Shown here: positions 35,756-44,235 of the stretch, in pieces
Layout: each line of letters opens with the position of its first letter
Position numbering within the stretch: position 1 is the first letter of the stretch
Origin: Pseudomonas pergaminensis
Lineage (GTDB): Bacteria; Pseudomonadota; Gammaproteobacteria; Pseudomonadales; Pseudomonadaceae
Length of the DNA stretch: 64,000 bases
Assembly (NCBI RefSeq): GCF_024112395.2
Contig: NZ_CP078013.2
Location: 3,472,001-3,536,000, forward strand
Direction: 5' to 3'
The notes under the pieces: model-generated
What the model saw: only the letters and a program-made list of their open reading frames with translations
Told to the model about the DNA's origin: nothing
The model's database searches: none
Position numbers and translations under genes: made by a program

Positions 35756-36022
35756 CGGTGTACATATCCGTTATTTGGGTAACGGCTGCTTATGGTTCCG
35801 CTCTTACAGCGGCTCACTTTTGAAAAGCCCAAAAGTAAGCAAAAGGCTCTTGCCCCAACACTCGGCACCTCGCTTAGGCTCGGTGTGCCCGTAATCCGAC
35901 AGGGATTTGGGGGGCCGCCGCCACGCGCCATCCATGGCGCGGGGCGGCTAAACCGGCATCCCTGCCGGTTTACCCCCCAAATCCCTGTCGAATTCCGGCC
36001 AGCGTGTTTGACGGGGCGCCTA
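35756..36022. other. Repeat-rich non-coding stretch
   Basis: No gene is supported here. It includes AAAAGTAAGCAAAAGGCTC and CACTCGGCACCTCGC text that reads like interspersed P. fluorescens repeat DNA, followed by the 94-bp element with 18-bp arms. Confidence 0.6.
35897..35990. repeat. 94-bp element with 18-bp perfect inverted arms and two inner hairpins
   Basis: Arms CGACAGGGATTTGGGGGG (35897-35914) and its exact complement (35973-35990) enclose 58 bases with two further hairpins, CGCGCCAT/ATGGCGCG and ACCGGCA/TGCCGGT. Folded, this is a three-way junction. The element looks like a mobile or structural repeat, not a gene. Confidence 0.85.
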
Positions 36023-36082
36023 AGATCAAAAACAAGATCAAAAGCGAGATCAAAAGCCAGATCAAGATCACGATCAAGAGCG
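36022..36082. repeat. Short direct repeats of GATCAAAA at about 12-bp spacing
   Basis: GATCAAAAACAA, GATCAAAAGCGA and GATCAAAAGCCA follow one another, then GATCAA, GATCAC and GATCAAGAGC. All copies share GATCA. Confidence 0.8.
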
Positions 36083-36122
36083 GCTCGCTTCGCATCGTGG
36101 GTACGGGGTGGGTACGCGGTTT

Positions 36123-36214
36123 TGTAGGAGCTGGCTTACCAGCGATGGCGATCGTTCATTCAACGACAGGGTTGGATGTTTATCCGCTATCGCAGGCAAA
36201 CCAGCACCCACATT
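36123..36214. repeat. REPIN (inverted REP pair)
   Basis: TGTAGGAGCTGGCTTACCAGCGATGGCG at one end and TATCGCAGGCAAACCAGCACCCACA at the other are diverged inverted copies of the same REP core, about 40 bp apart. Confidence 0.72.
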
Positions 36215-36247
36215 CGTCCCGGCTTCATCTGGACGCTCTCATTTCAG

Positions 36248-36946
36248 TCAGGCCTTGGCCTGTTGTTCCAGGTGCAGCTGCAACTGCGGGTCGATCTGCA
36301 GCTGCCCCGCCAGGTCGTCGAGGTAATTGCGCTCGGCATCCTGTTGATCATCCACCAGCATCACACTGGCCAGATAGACTTCCGCTGCCACGGCAGGGTC
36401 GCTGGCAAATTCGGCGAAATCCGCGGCATCCAGGGGTTTGGCGACTTCGGTTTCAAGCCATTGCTTCAGTTGCGGATCGTCGGTATGCCGGCCCAGTTCA
36501 CTGGAAATCAGTTGCTGCTCTTTTTCATCAATGCACCCATCCGCTTTGGCGGCAGCGATCAAGGCGCGTAATACGGCATGGCTATGAGCCTCGGCGGCGG
36601 GGCCGTCAAGCTGGTCGACGGTCTGGAAGGCTTGCTGCGGCGCATTGGCTTGCTGGCGCTGCCAGGCTTGGTAGGCCTGGAAGGCCGCCATGCCCAAGGA
36701 TGCCAACGCCGCGTAATTCATGCCGCTAGAGCGCCCCTGGGCAGGACGGCCATTGGCGGCACCACCCAACATGCCGCCCAGGCCTCCCAGCAGACCACCT
36801 AAACCACCCAAACCGCCACCCGCCGACGCATTGCCGGTGCTGGTGCCTTTCAACAGGCCGCCGAGCAGCCCACCCAAACCGCCTGAAGAAGCACCGCTCC
36901 CTTGCCCGGCACGCAAGAGTTGCTCGAGTAAATCGCTGGTGTTCAT
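36248..36946 (-). CDS. DUF533 (YebE-like) protein
   Basis: A 232-aa protein. Residues 20-75 are a Gly/Leu/Ser-rich flexible part (GGLGGLLGGLLKGT...GGLGGLGGLLGGLGG). From about 90 the chain is helical with AAFQAYQAWQRQQ and a TerB-like acidic end (AAAKADGCIDEKEQQLISSELGR, EVYLASVMLVDDQQDAERNYLDDLAGQL), the DUF533 hallmark. The start MNTSDLLEQLLRAGQ has GGGAGGG upstream. The role is unknown, perhaps membrane stress. Confidence 0.85.
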   Translation of the reverse strand: MNTSDLLEQLLRAGQGSGASSGGLGGLLGGLLKGTSTGNASAGGGLGGLGGLLGGLGGMLGGAANGRPAQGRSSGMNYAALASLGMAAFQAYQAWQRQQANAPQQAFQTVDQLDGPAAEAHSHAVLRALIAAAKADGCIDEKEQQLISSELGRHTDDPQLKQWLETEVAKPLDAADFAEFASDPAVAAEVYLASVMLVDDQQDAERNYLDDLAGQLQIDPQLQLHLEQQAKA

Positions 36947-37071
36947 GGTGTCACCCTCCCAGGGTGCAGTATTGGCGTCTAACAACCATAGCCCGCTACT
37001 GCCGGAACACCATGACCGCCGGGCGGGCACGGCCTATCATGACGACACCGTGCCTTCGAGAGAACACCCAA

Positions 37072-37599
37072 GTGAACCGCATTGAGCACATCGGATTGAT
37101 GGCCAGCTACAACCAGTGGATGAACCGCAAGCTCTACGACGCGGCCAGCACGCTGTCGGACGCGCAATTGTCGATGGACCGACAGGCTTTTTTCGGCTCG
37201 ATACTCGGCACGCTCAACCACCTGGCCTTGGGCGACACGGTCTGGCTCAAGCGGTTTGCCCAGCATCCGGTGGGCTACCCGGCACTGGCTCCGTTGAGTG
37301 CCATCGCCACACCGGTCGACCTGAAGCAGGTGGCGTTTGCCAATATCCGCGAGCTTGCCACCCGGCGTGCCTGGCTGGACCAGCTCATCATCGACTGGGC
37401 CCAGAGCGTGCAAGAATCCGACCTGGATCATCGCTTGCACTACCACAACATGCGCGGTACCGCGGCCGATAAAGACTTCTTCAGCCTGCTGGTGCATTTC
37501 TTCAATCACCAGACCCACCACCGGGGCCAGGCAACCACCTTGCTGACCCAGGCGGGGCTGGATGTGGGGACTACGGATTTACTGGCGCTGATTGACTGA
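37072..37599 (+). CDS. DinB family protein (GTG start)
   Basis: A 175-aa helical-bundle protein. Three His place a metal site: LNHLALGDTVW, and NHQTHHRGQ near residue 142-150, the DinB/YfiT triad. GTG at 37072 gives MNRIEHIGLMASYNQWMNRKLYDAAS, the usual start of the family. It lies divergent to the DUF533 gene and overlaps the 3' end of the GFA pseudogene. Members are often thiol-dependent metal enzymes; the substrate is unknown. Confidence 0.85.
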   Translation: MNRIEHIGLMASYNQWMNRKLYDAASTLSDAQLSMDRQAFFGSILGTLNHLALGDTVWLKRFAQHPVGYPALAPLSAIATPVDLKQVAFANIRELATRRAWLDQLIIDWAQSVQESDLDHRLHYHNMRGTAADKDFFSLLVHFFNHQTHHRGQATTLLTQAGLDVGTTDLLALID

Positions 37600-38047
37600 A
37601 CTCGGCATACGCCTGCAGCAAGCGCGCAAATGCTTGGGGCTCGGGCAACTGTTCAAAACTTTCAACCGCCCGCGTGGAGACCCAGGGCAGTTTTTCGCGG
37701 GTCCAGGTCTCCATGAACGGCACGTAACTGTTCGCGTTATCCAGCAAGGTGGCGCGCACATTGACGAATTCATCGATGCCATGAGGGCGCGTGAACAGCC
37801 AGCTCATGCAGTGCGGGCAAAATTAGTGGCGGTCTGCGCCGTGCAGGCCGCCAATCACCGGGCAACCCTGGGTGACCGTGAACGCGCTGGCGGGAATCAA
37901 CGCGCTCAGGGAAAACGCGCTGGAGGACATCTTCTGGCAACCGGTGCAATGGCACGCCATGGTCATCACCGGGGCGGCACTCACGCTGAAACGCACACGC
38001 TCACAGCGACAGCTGCCTTCACGTGGCGGGGTGTCGACGCTCATCAT
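37571..38047 (-). pseudogene. Glutathione-dependent formaldehyde-activating enzyme family, interrupted by TAA
   Basis: The reading frame from ATG 38047 encodes a GFA-fold protein: zinc Cys in [10 protein letters not shown] and CHCTGCQKM, and GGLHGADRH. Codon 75 is TAA (37823-37825). The same frame then continues FCPHCMSWLFTRPHGIDEFVNVRATLLDN..., the rest of the domain with its CPHC pair. The TAA replaces what is a Tyr codon in related GFA proteins (RHYFCPHC). The two halves need no frameshift, so this is a nonsense mutation or a sequencing error, or read-through occurs. Its end overlaps dinB by 29 bases. Confidence 0.82.
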
Positions 38048-38241
38048 GGCTTCCTTTTTATTGATGGGGGTGCGTGGCAGGTTAGCGTCCCGCCCCAGGG
38101 TTGAACAGGCTTGCAAAACAAAACCGAACCCTGTCTCGCCGCAGGGGTCGAAATCCCAGGTGCCGGGAATTATTACCTCCCGCCCTCCCCGCGCGCATTG
38201 TGGGTCTACCGATGCGCGTACCCCAAGAAGGAGACGCTTAC

Positions 38242-38523
38242 ATGGTCATTCACTTCAAGGTCGCAGGACACTTAGCCTGTGGCCACCACGGCACCAACCT
38301 CCCTTCCAGCACCGAGCTGAACCGGGTCAAATGCCGCACCTGCCGCAACACCGAAGCCTACAAGGAAGCGCGCCGCACCCAGCGCAACGCCGCCCGCCGC
38401 GCCAACCGCAAAGCCAAGACCCACACCGCAATTGATTGGCGCAGTGCCTGGACACAACGCCTCACCGACCTGCCTGGCTTGCAGCGCCTGCCACGTGGTT
38501 TCAGTGGGCAGCCATTCGTTTAG
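38242..38523 (+). CDS. Small Cys/His-rich hypothetical protein
   Basis: A 93-aa basic protein: [24 protein letters not shown]...[31 protein letters not shown]. Cys13, His15-16 and the CRTC pair could bind zinc, and the following stretch is a basic helix, so nucleic acid binding is likely. AGGAG is 9 bases before the ATG. No family is recognised. Confidence 0.65.
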   Translation: MVIHFKVAGHLACGHHGTNLPSSTELNRVKCRTCRNTEAYKEARRTQRNAARRANRKAKTHTAIDWRSAWTQRLTDLPGLQRLPRGFSGQPFV

Positions 38524-38660
38524 GCCATTGATGCACATTGGCCCGGAGTGAGGGCACTTGCGCCCTCACACCCAAACTGCCTTCGACGAGCGATGTCGCA
38601 TTGGCCTGTGAGACCAAGCGCATTTGCGCGGGACAATAGGCATTATCCGATCTACCGCCG

Positions 38661-38696
38661 AAAAGTTTGCTAGATCACTGATCTAGCAAGCTTTTT
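38661..38696. terminator. Bidirectional terminator upstream of tRNA-Leu
   Basis: TTGCTAGATC and GATCTAGCAA (loop ACT) form a perfect 10-bp stem, flanked by AAAAG and CTTTTT. Confidence 0.88.
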
Positions 38697-38787
38697 CGTC
38701 GGCCTCGCAATGCAACAAAGCCACCGTTCGACCTTGCGCCTAAGCGCCTGGATCTATATATTCCCAACCCTGCAACAACGCGCTGCC

Positions 38788-38874
38788 GCCCGAATGGCGA
38801 AACTGGTAGACGCATGGGACTTAAAATCCCCCGCTCGTAAGGGCGTCCCGGTTCGATTCCGGGTTCGGGCACCA
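38788..38874 (+). tRNA. tRNA-Leu (UAA)
   Basis: An 87-base tRNA with a long variable arm. Acceptor GCCCGAA pairs with TTCGGGC; the anticodon loop is CT-TAA-AA, reading UUA and UUG; the T-arm reads GGTTCGATTCC; the CCA end is encoded. Confidence 0.96.
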
Positions 38875-38918
38875 TCTCTTGTTTCACTGACAGCCAGTAA
38901 AGTCCGTGAAACCCTTTA

Positions 38919-38943
38919 AAACCCGCCGCTTGGCGGGTTTTTT
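38919..38943 (+). terminator. Terminator after tRNA-Leu
   Basis: AAACCCGCC and GGCGGGTTT with GCTT loop, then three more T. Confidence 0.92.
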
Positions 38944-39078
38944 CGTTTCTGGCACTCCATCGGCTCTCTGCTGAGTCCAAGGGTAGGTTTTCGGGTGGAA
39001 GACAGAGTGCTAAAAAGTAGTACGCTTATGCCGCCTACCGCCTCGCGATTAGCTACCGGCGTAGCCTGAGGAGATCCT

Positions 39079-40093
39079 TTGTCCACTTCCACACTGACTT
39101 CGCACATCTTCAGCACGCCTCGCCATACGACGCACTATCTGGCGTCGGGCCCGGTCGAGGGGCCGTTGATGATATTCCTGCACGGCTGGCCGGAGATAAG
39201 CCTGATCTGGCGCGCGCAGATGGAAGCCTTCGCTGCCGAAGGATGGCATTGCATTGCACCGGACATGCGCGGCTATGGTCGTTCATCTTCGCCAGCAGAC
39301 GTCAAAGCGTACACCCTTGAAAACATCGTGGCGGACATGGCAGCACTGCATGACCATCTCGGTGGCCTGCCCGCCATTTGGGTGGGCCACGATTGGGGCA
39401 GTGTCGTAGCGGGCGAACTGGTCGCTCATGAAGCCGCAGCGCAGCCGCGGCGTTGTGCTGGTATCGGTGCCCTACTTCCCGACGACGAACGCGTTGCCGA
39501 CGCTGGTCCCTCTGGTTGATCGCGCGATCTATCCAGAGGACCTGTACCCAGACGGTCAATGGGACTATTACCGCTACTACAACACGCACTTTGCGTCCGC
39601 TGTCGCTGACCTGGATGCGGATAAAGCTGCCTCGTTGGCGTCGATTTATCGGCGAGGCGATCCGGCAAGCATCGCCAAGGTTGCATCCAATGCCGAAGTG
39701 ACCCGCAAAGGTGGGCGGTTTGGCCAAGCGCACCAGGCCCCACCCACTCAACCAGACCTCGCGCTCTGGCCCGCGGCGGACTTCGCTGCACTGGTCCAGA
39801 CGTTCGAGACGCATGGTTTCCGCGCGCCCTGCGCATGGTATTTAAACGACGCAGCCAACGTCGATTATGCCAATCGGTCACTCAATGGCGGCCGCCTGTC
39901 GTTGCCCGTCCTGTTTGTGAACGGCGATTACGACCCGATGAATACCATCAAGGGCAATCAGTTGGGCGAGCCAATGCGCGCGGCCTGCGCAGACCTCACC
40001 GTGACCAGCCTACCCGGCGGGCACTGGTTGCCGGTGGAGTGCAAGGCAGAACTGGTTGAGGCCATCAGTGCTTGGTTAAAGGCAAAAGGCTAG
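39079..40093 (+). pseudogene. Epoxide hydrolase-like alpha/beta hydrolase with frameshift
   Basis: The N-terminal part (39079 on) reads MIFLHGWPEISLIWRAQMEAFAAEGWHC... VGHDWGSVVAGELVAHE, with the Asp nucleophile of epoxide hydrolases. After that the frame changes: the C-terminal part in the +1 frame continues PQRSRGVVLVSVPYFPTT...NGDYDPMN...GGHWLPVE with the catalytic acid and His. Removing one A of GAAG at 39431-39432 restores one 337-aa frame (...AHEPQRSRG). So the gene carries a one-base insertion, unless it is an assembly error. Confidence 0.82.
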
Positions 40094-40267
40094 CAGCGTT
40101 GCACTGCTTTCGGGTGATCTGGAACCTGAATCGGGTTGGACGCAAGGGAACGATCTGAAGCCCGGCACCCTCTACTCATCAGCAGCCAACTGCCCAGGCC
40201 GCACCCGTTGCCTTCTCCAGCCCCCCCTGCGGATGAGTCCGCGACCCACCCAGAAAGGTCAGCCGTC

Positions 40268-40549
40268 ATGTCTTACGATTACCAGGGTATTGCCAGCGTC
40301 ATCACTGCATCCCGTCACATGGGTACGCACTCGGACGAACTGCTCAATGAGGCGGTGAATATTCAACTGACCAGCAGCGGCAAGCCGACCATCGCGCGCC
40401 TGAGTTTCGACGCCCCCCTTCAATGGCCCGCCCACCCCAACGCTGTGGTGGTCACCTTGCCGGACGGTACGTCGGTCGGCGGTGTGATCGCCGAGATCGA
40501 AAAATCAGCCGATGGCCCTGGCTGGGTGACGTTTACCGTGGATGACTGA
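40268..40549 (+). CDS. Small conserved hypothetical protein
   Basis: A 93-aa protein starting MSYDYQGIASVITASRHMGTHSDELLNEAVNIQL, probably beta-rich (VVVTLPDGTSVGGVIAEIE, GPGWVTFTVDD). The ATG follows an AGAAAGG ribosome-binding site 10-14 bases upstream. It is convergent with the 65-aa gene, with a 23-bp inverted repeat between them. The function is not known. Confidence 0.63.
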   Translation: MSYDYQGIASVITASRHMGTHSDELLNEAVNIQLTSSGKPTIARLSFDAPLQWPAHPNAVVVTLPDGTSVGGVIAEIEKSADGPGWVTFTVDD

Positions 40550-40591
40550 GCCGCCGAAGGCCGCCGTCGCTGTACGCTGAAGAGCAGCCGC

Positions 40592-40643
40592 CCTGTGGAC
40601 ACAAAAATCCCGACGTCAAGGTCGGGATTTTTGTGTCCACAGG
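40592..40643. terminator. 23-bp perfect inverted repeat with embedded bidirectional terminator
   Basis: Arms of 23 bases (CCTGTGGACACAAAAATCCC... and its complement) surround a six-base loop GTCAAG. The inner part is a normal bidirectional terminator with A-run and T-run, serving the convergent genes on either side; the outer GTGGACAC pairing extends beyond the T-run. Confidence 0.85.
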
Positions 40644-40647
40644 CTTA

Positions 40648-40845
40648 TCAGTTCTCGGGATGCTCGCTCGCAACCGAGTCGGCAGCATCCACGTCCGACA
40701 TGTCTTCTTCGAGTGGCGCATCGTCGTCCGGCGGGAGCGGGATATTATCCTCGTCACGCTTTGGATCATGCCCGGTCTCGTTGTCTGTGCCGCGGGTCAC
40801 GGCCTGCTGTGAAATGTTCCCTGGGGCGTTTTCATTGATGTCCAT
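40648..40845 (-). CDS. Small acidic hypothetical protein
   Basis: A 65-aa, strongly acidic protein (MDINENAPGNISQQAVTRGTDNETGHDPKRDEDNIPLPPDDDAPLEEDMSDVD...), probably disordered. Related short acidic proteins are common in Pseudomonas. Convergent with the 93-aa gene. The function is unknown. Confidence 0.58.
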   Translation of the reverse strand: MDINENAPGNISQQAVTRGTDNETGHDPKRDEDNIPLPPDDDAPLEEDMSDVDAADSVASEHPEN

Positions 40846-40953
40846 ACTGGCTCTCCACTCAGACGCTCGGGTTATCCGCGCTTACTAGTCAGAGGCGTCA
40901 CGGCAGCCGGAGTGCCCAGCATTAGACGAATGGTGAAAAGACACGGCCCCAGG

Positions 40954-42180
40954 TCAAACCAGTGGTTGCAAGGTAATACTCCAGACCTCTTTGCCCTGCA
41001 CGGTCGCCTGCGCAACAGCCAGCACTTCAAACGAGCTGCCCGGGGCGAAGGTGTATTCAATTTTGATAGGGTCATCCGACAGCGCGGTGATGTAACTGAC
41101 CGTGTCCCAGACCCAGGCATTATTCGGCGGGTTCGCGATCAGAATGATGCCGTTCTGGTACTGCATCGCTTCCGTCAGCGAACTGCCGAAACTCCAGACC
41201 ATCTTGGTGGTGATGACCTGGCCGACCTGGATATACGTGTCCAATGCGGCTTCCAACGGGATCTGCAAAGGCGTGCCCACGGGCCCCTCGTTAAGTGGGC
41301 ATTGCTGGAACTCAATACCGAAATGTTCGGTGCCCAACTGAGCAATATCGACTTGCCCGCTGAACAACTGGGGCTCGCTCACAATACTGGTGCGTGGCAA
41401 GGACTGGAACGCAGCACACAGCAGGCGGTTTTCGACCGCACTGAACGTTTGCAAGGCAGTGGCGACTTGCGCCAACTGGCTCTCGACGTTTTGCAGGGAG
41501 TTGGCTGGCACCATCAAGAACGACCTCATGTAGTCCACATTTTGAGGCGTATAAGTCCCCCAGTTGGACGCCCAGATCGCCTCGGCGATGCTCGCTTGAT
41601 CAAGCGGATAAGGCGCGGTACCGACGCTGGTGTATTCAAATATTTTCATTAGCACCAGGCGGGTAAAAGACGCCGTCGTCCAGTCATACACGGCCATCGC
41701 GAGCTGGAAGCTATAAGGCGTGAACGGAAACAGTTGCAGCCCCAGCGCCGTTATCTGCGCGGTGGTTTTGCCAGGCGCATCGGGAATGTTCTGATAAGGA
41801 ACGTAGTTGTCCGCGATCAATTGGTTGAAATATGCGACGTCGGCTGCGGCAATATCCGGCAAGGGTTTCAACTGACCCGACAACGTGATGCCCTTGCTGG
41901 CCTGGGTGACGCTGAATACGCCATTTCCAGGCAGGCTCAGCGTGAGATCGACGCTGGGGCTGGGTGTGTAGTCGACGACCTGGCCATTGAGGTTGACGAA
42001 ATCCATGACCGGCCCATTCGGAAAGCCATTCTGGAAGTCGGTCACGTCAAGAAAGCCCTGCCCCTCCACGATCAAGCGGCTGGATACACCTTTACCTCCG
42101 CGAATCACACTCAACGGCTCGCCGTCGCTGAACCACAGCGCCGCGCCAGACGGGTTATTGATGCTCTGGAACTGCCACAT
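40954..42180 (-). CDS. Unrecognised 408-aa protein of the GMC cluster
   Basis: Starts MWQFQSINNPSGAALWFSDGEP with AAAGGAG upstream of the ATG at 42180. No signal peptide or transmembrane segment is seen. The N-terminal 100 residues look beta-rich (SSRLIVEGQGFLDV, VDLTLSLPGNGVF), the middle is helical (QNVESQLAQVATALQTF), the end beta-rich (FEVLAVAQATVQGKEVWSITLQ). There is no heme or metal signature. The GMC gene is directly upstream, and the two start/stop regions are 18 bp apart, so it is part of the same operon. I do not recognise the family. Confidence 0.7.
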   Translation of the reverse strand: MWQFQSINNPSGAALWFSDGEPLSVIRGGKGVSSRLIVEGQGFLDVTDFQNGFPNGPVMDFVNLNGQVVDYTPSPSVDLTLSLPGNGVFSVTQASKGITLSGQLKPLPDIAAADVAYFNQLIADNYVPYQNIPDAPGKTTAQITALGLQLFPFTPYSFQLAMAVYDWTTASFTRLVLMKIFEYTSVGTAPYPLDQASIAEAIWASNWGTYTPQNVDYMRSFLMVPANSLQNVESQLAQVATALQTFSAVENRLLCAAFQSLPRTSIVSEPQLFSGQVDIAQLGTEHFGIEFQQCPLNEGPVGTPLQIPLEAALDTYIQVGQVITTKMVWSFGSSLTEAMQYQNGIILIANPPNNAWVWDTVSYITALSDDPIKIEYTFAPGSSFEVLAVAQATVQGKEVWSITLQPLV

Positions 42181-42197
42181 GCTCAGACTCCTTTCGA

Positions 42198-43796
42198 TCA
42201 AGCCGATTTTGCCAAGCGTGCCAGCGCAGTGTCGCTGCCCATTGCCTTCATCGCCAAAGCCACCAGGGTCAGCGTTGGATTGGCCGCAGGCAGCGTGGGC
42301 ATGACACTGTTGCTGACGATGTAAAGGTTATCCACGCCAAACACTTGCAACTGAGGGTTAACCACCCCCAGGTTGGGGTCGTTGGCCATCCGCGTGGTGC
42401 AGGCCACATGATCGCCCCGTTGGGGGTAAGTGCCCCACCCCACATCGGTGCAACCCATTTGCGCCAGGACGGTCTTGAGTTTATCCACGTAGATCTGTGC
42501 TTTCAGGGGATCAAACAACGGGTCAGGCGTGTAGATTGAGGTGCGCGGCAACCCGAAACGGGTAGTACCCACTGCACAGGAGACCCGGTTGTTGAACTGC
42601 GGGATCGCCGACAGGTTGCCATACAGTTGATACTTGGCGGGCGCGGTGCAAGCGTCGCGAATCTGGCTGGCGCTATAGCCCTGAGCCATCATCAGGCCCA
42701 CATCGATATTGGGCGTTTCATAGTTCATCGATATGAAAAACTTGCCGTCCTTCTGGTACTGAGGTGCGTCGAAGGTCCGTGAACACAGGCTGGGGAACCC
42801 CAACTCTTCCTCAAACTTCTGGGGGTTGGGCGCAGTACCTGAGGCATAAAAAAATTGAGTCGCACTGACAAAACGGCCAACCAGATCGCGGTCGTTACCG
42901 ATCCCCTTGGGCCAGTAACTCGATGTGGACGCCTGGAGCAACTTGGGAATCTCAAACGCGCCGTTGCACAGGATTACGTTCTGGGCGTCCAACAGCACGG
43001 TGTCACCCGTGTTCATATCTGTGTAGGTAACACCCGCCACCTGTTGCCGGTTGACCATGCGGATCGCCGTAACAGCCGCTCCGAGGCGCAGGCTCACGTT
43101 GGGGTTGTCGGCCAGCAGGGCCAGCGGCTGGTCACCTGTGAAACGGCCCGCTACCGGGCAGTAGTCGCAGGTACCTGTGGTGCGGCATGGGCCACCCATT
43201 CCATTGGCCTGCCCATAGCGCGCCACCGGTAAATGCCCAAATCCTATGGCTGGGCGAACGCGAGCAAACGCCTGAATGAATGGCCCTGCCGAAATCGGAT
43301 AAGGCGCTGCGCCATAGGGATAGGGTTGGCTGCGGGGCGGATTATTGTCGCTGGAGTCACCACTGGCGCCCAAGTACCGCTCGGCCTGGTTGTAGAACGG
43401 TTCCAACTGATCGTAGCCAAATGGCCAATCGATGCCCTGCCCGGTATTGCTGTAAAGCGCAAAATCTTCAGGTTTGAAGCGCGGTACCCAGCCCCCCCAA
43501 TGCAGCATGGTGCCGCCGGCGCCGAATATTCGCCCACCCTGGATATTCCAGGGGTTGGCTCCGGTGGCATCGAAGTCTGCCGCCTGGTCGTAAAAGGCGG
43601 CATAGGGGGTATTGCCAGTACCGCCACCTCGTGCAACATGATGAAACCACCAACCGGGATCGCCCATGGGAATGCTTGGCCCGGTTTCTAAAATGACCAC
43701 GCCCGGGTGGTTTGCAAACCGGCTTGCCATCAGGCTGCCAGCCACGCCGGAGCCGACGATCACGATATTGGCTGATTCATTACGCACCTTGGCCAT
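42198..43796 (-). CDS. GMC oxidoreductase with putative Fe-S Cys motif
   Basis: A 532-aa FAD-dependent oxidoreductase of the glucose-methanol-choline family. The FAD loop is IVIVGSGVAGSLMASRF (11-27). A Cys motif GGPCRTTGTCDYCPVAG gives C204-x5-C210-x2-C213, which resembles the 3Fe-4S motif of FAD-glucose/sorbitol dehydrogenase large subunits (there x5 and x3). The C-terminal active-site pair is H463 (DHVACTTRM) and N506 (AANPTLT). There is no signal peptide. Its partner small protein lies upstream, overlapping by 17 bases. The substrate is unknown. Confidence 0.87.
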   Translation of the reverse strand: MAKVRNESANIVIVGSGVAGSLMASRFANHPGVVILETGPSIPMGDPGWWFHHVARGGGTGNTPYAAFYDQAADFDATGANPWNIQGGRIFGAGGTMLHWGGWVPRFKPEDFALYSNTGQGIDWPFGYDQLEPFYNQAERYLGASGDSSDNNPPRSQPYPYGAAPYPISAGPFIQAFARVRPAIGFGHLPVARYGQANGMGGPCRTTGTCDYCPVAGRFTGDQPLALLADNPNVSLRLGAAVTAIRMVNRQQVAGVTYTDMNTGDTVLLDAQNVILCNGAFEIPKLLQASTSSYWPKGIGNDRDLVGRFVSATQFFYASGTAPNPQKFEEELGFPSLCSRTFDAPQYQKDGKFFISMNYETPNIDVGLMMAQGYSASQIRDACTAPAKYQLYGNLSAIPQFNNRVSCAVGTTRFGLPRTSIYTPDPLFDPLKAQIYVDKLKTVLAQMGCTDVGWGTYPQRGDHVACTTRMANDPNLGVVNPQLQVFGVDNLYIVSNSVMPTLPAANPTLTLVALAMKAMGSDTALARLAKSA

Positions 43797-44235
43797 GATC
43801 GCCTCCCACTGGTTGGGTCTGCGCCTGAATGTTAAGCGCGCGATAAGGTGGTGGTTTATTCAGAAACGACCCGCCGCCCATCCAGCCGTTGTAGTTCATG
43901 TAGCCGAACGTCTTGAAGCCTCCAAATGCGATATTCCAGCGCATGAATTCAAGCAGCACGTAGTTGGCCACCGGCGAAGGATTGCTGGATGAATAAGGGT
44001 TTTGATTGATCAGCGCCGCCAGGGCAAAGGTAGGTGTGTGGTATTGCTGGAGAAGCGCTTGGTATTCGGCAATGGTTTGCCGGTAATAACCCAGGTAAGC
44101 GGGGTCGCGTTGCATTTGCCATTGCAGCGCTTGCTGAAACTGCTGCTGTGGCATTTGGCAATCGGCGGCGGTGCCCCACTTCTGGCCGATAAAACCGAAC
44201 AAACTCCAAAGCACATTGATCTGGTCTTGTTCCAT
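43780..44235 (-). CDS. Small subunit of the GMC enzyme (gluconate 2-dehydrogenase subunit 3-like)
   Basis: A 151-aa protein: helical N-terminal two thirds (FQQALQWQMQRDPAYLGYYRQTIAEYQALLQQY), then FMRWNIAFGGFKTFGYMNYNGWMGGGSF, a short aromatic-Gly tail recalling the gluconate 2-dehydrogenase subunit 3 family. No Tat or Sec signal is seen. GGAA precedes the ATG. It is first in the operon, before the GMC subunit. The family assignment is tentative. Confidence 0.6.
   Translation of the reverse strand: MEQDQINVLWSLFGFIGQKWGTAADCQMPQQQFQQALQWQMQRDPAYLGYYRQTIAEYQALLQQYHTPTFALAALINQNPYSSSNPSPVANYVLLEFMRWNIAFGGFKTFGYMNYNGWMGGGSFLNKPPPYRALNIQAQTQPVGGDHGQGA

Noticed and set aside
40136..40267. N-terminal extension of the 93-aa gene
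   Set aside because: Pro-rich and without a ribosome-binding site; the ATG at 40268 is a better start.
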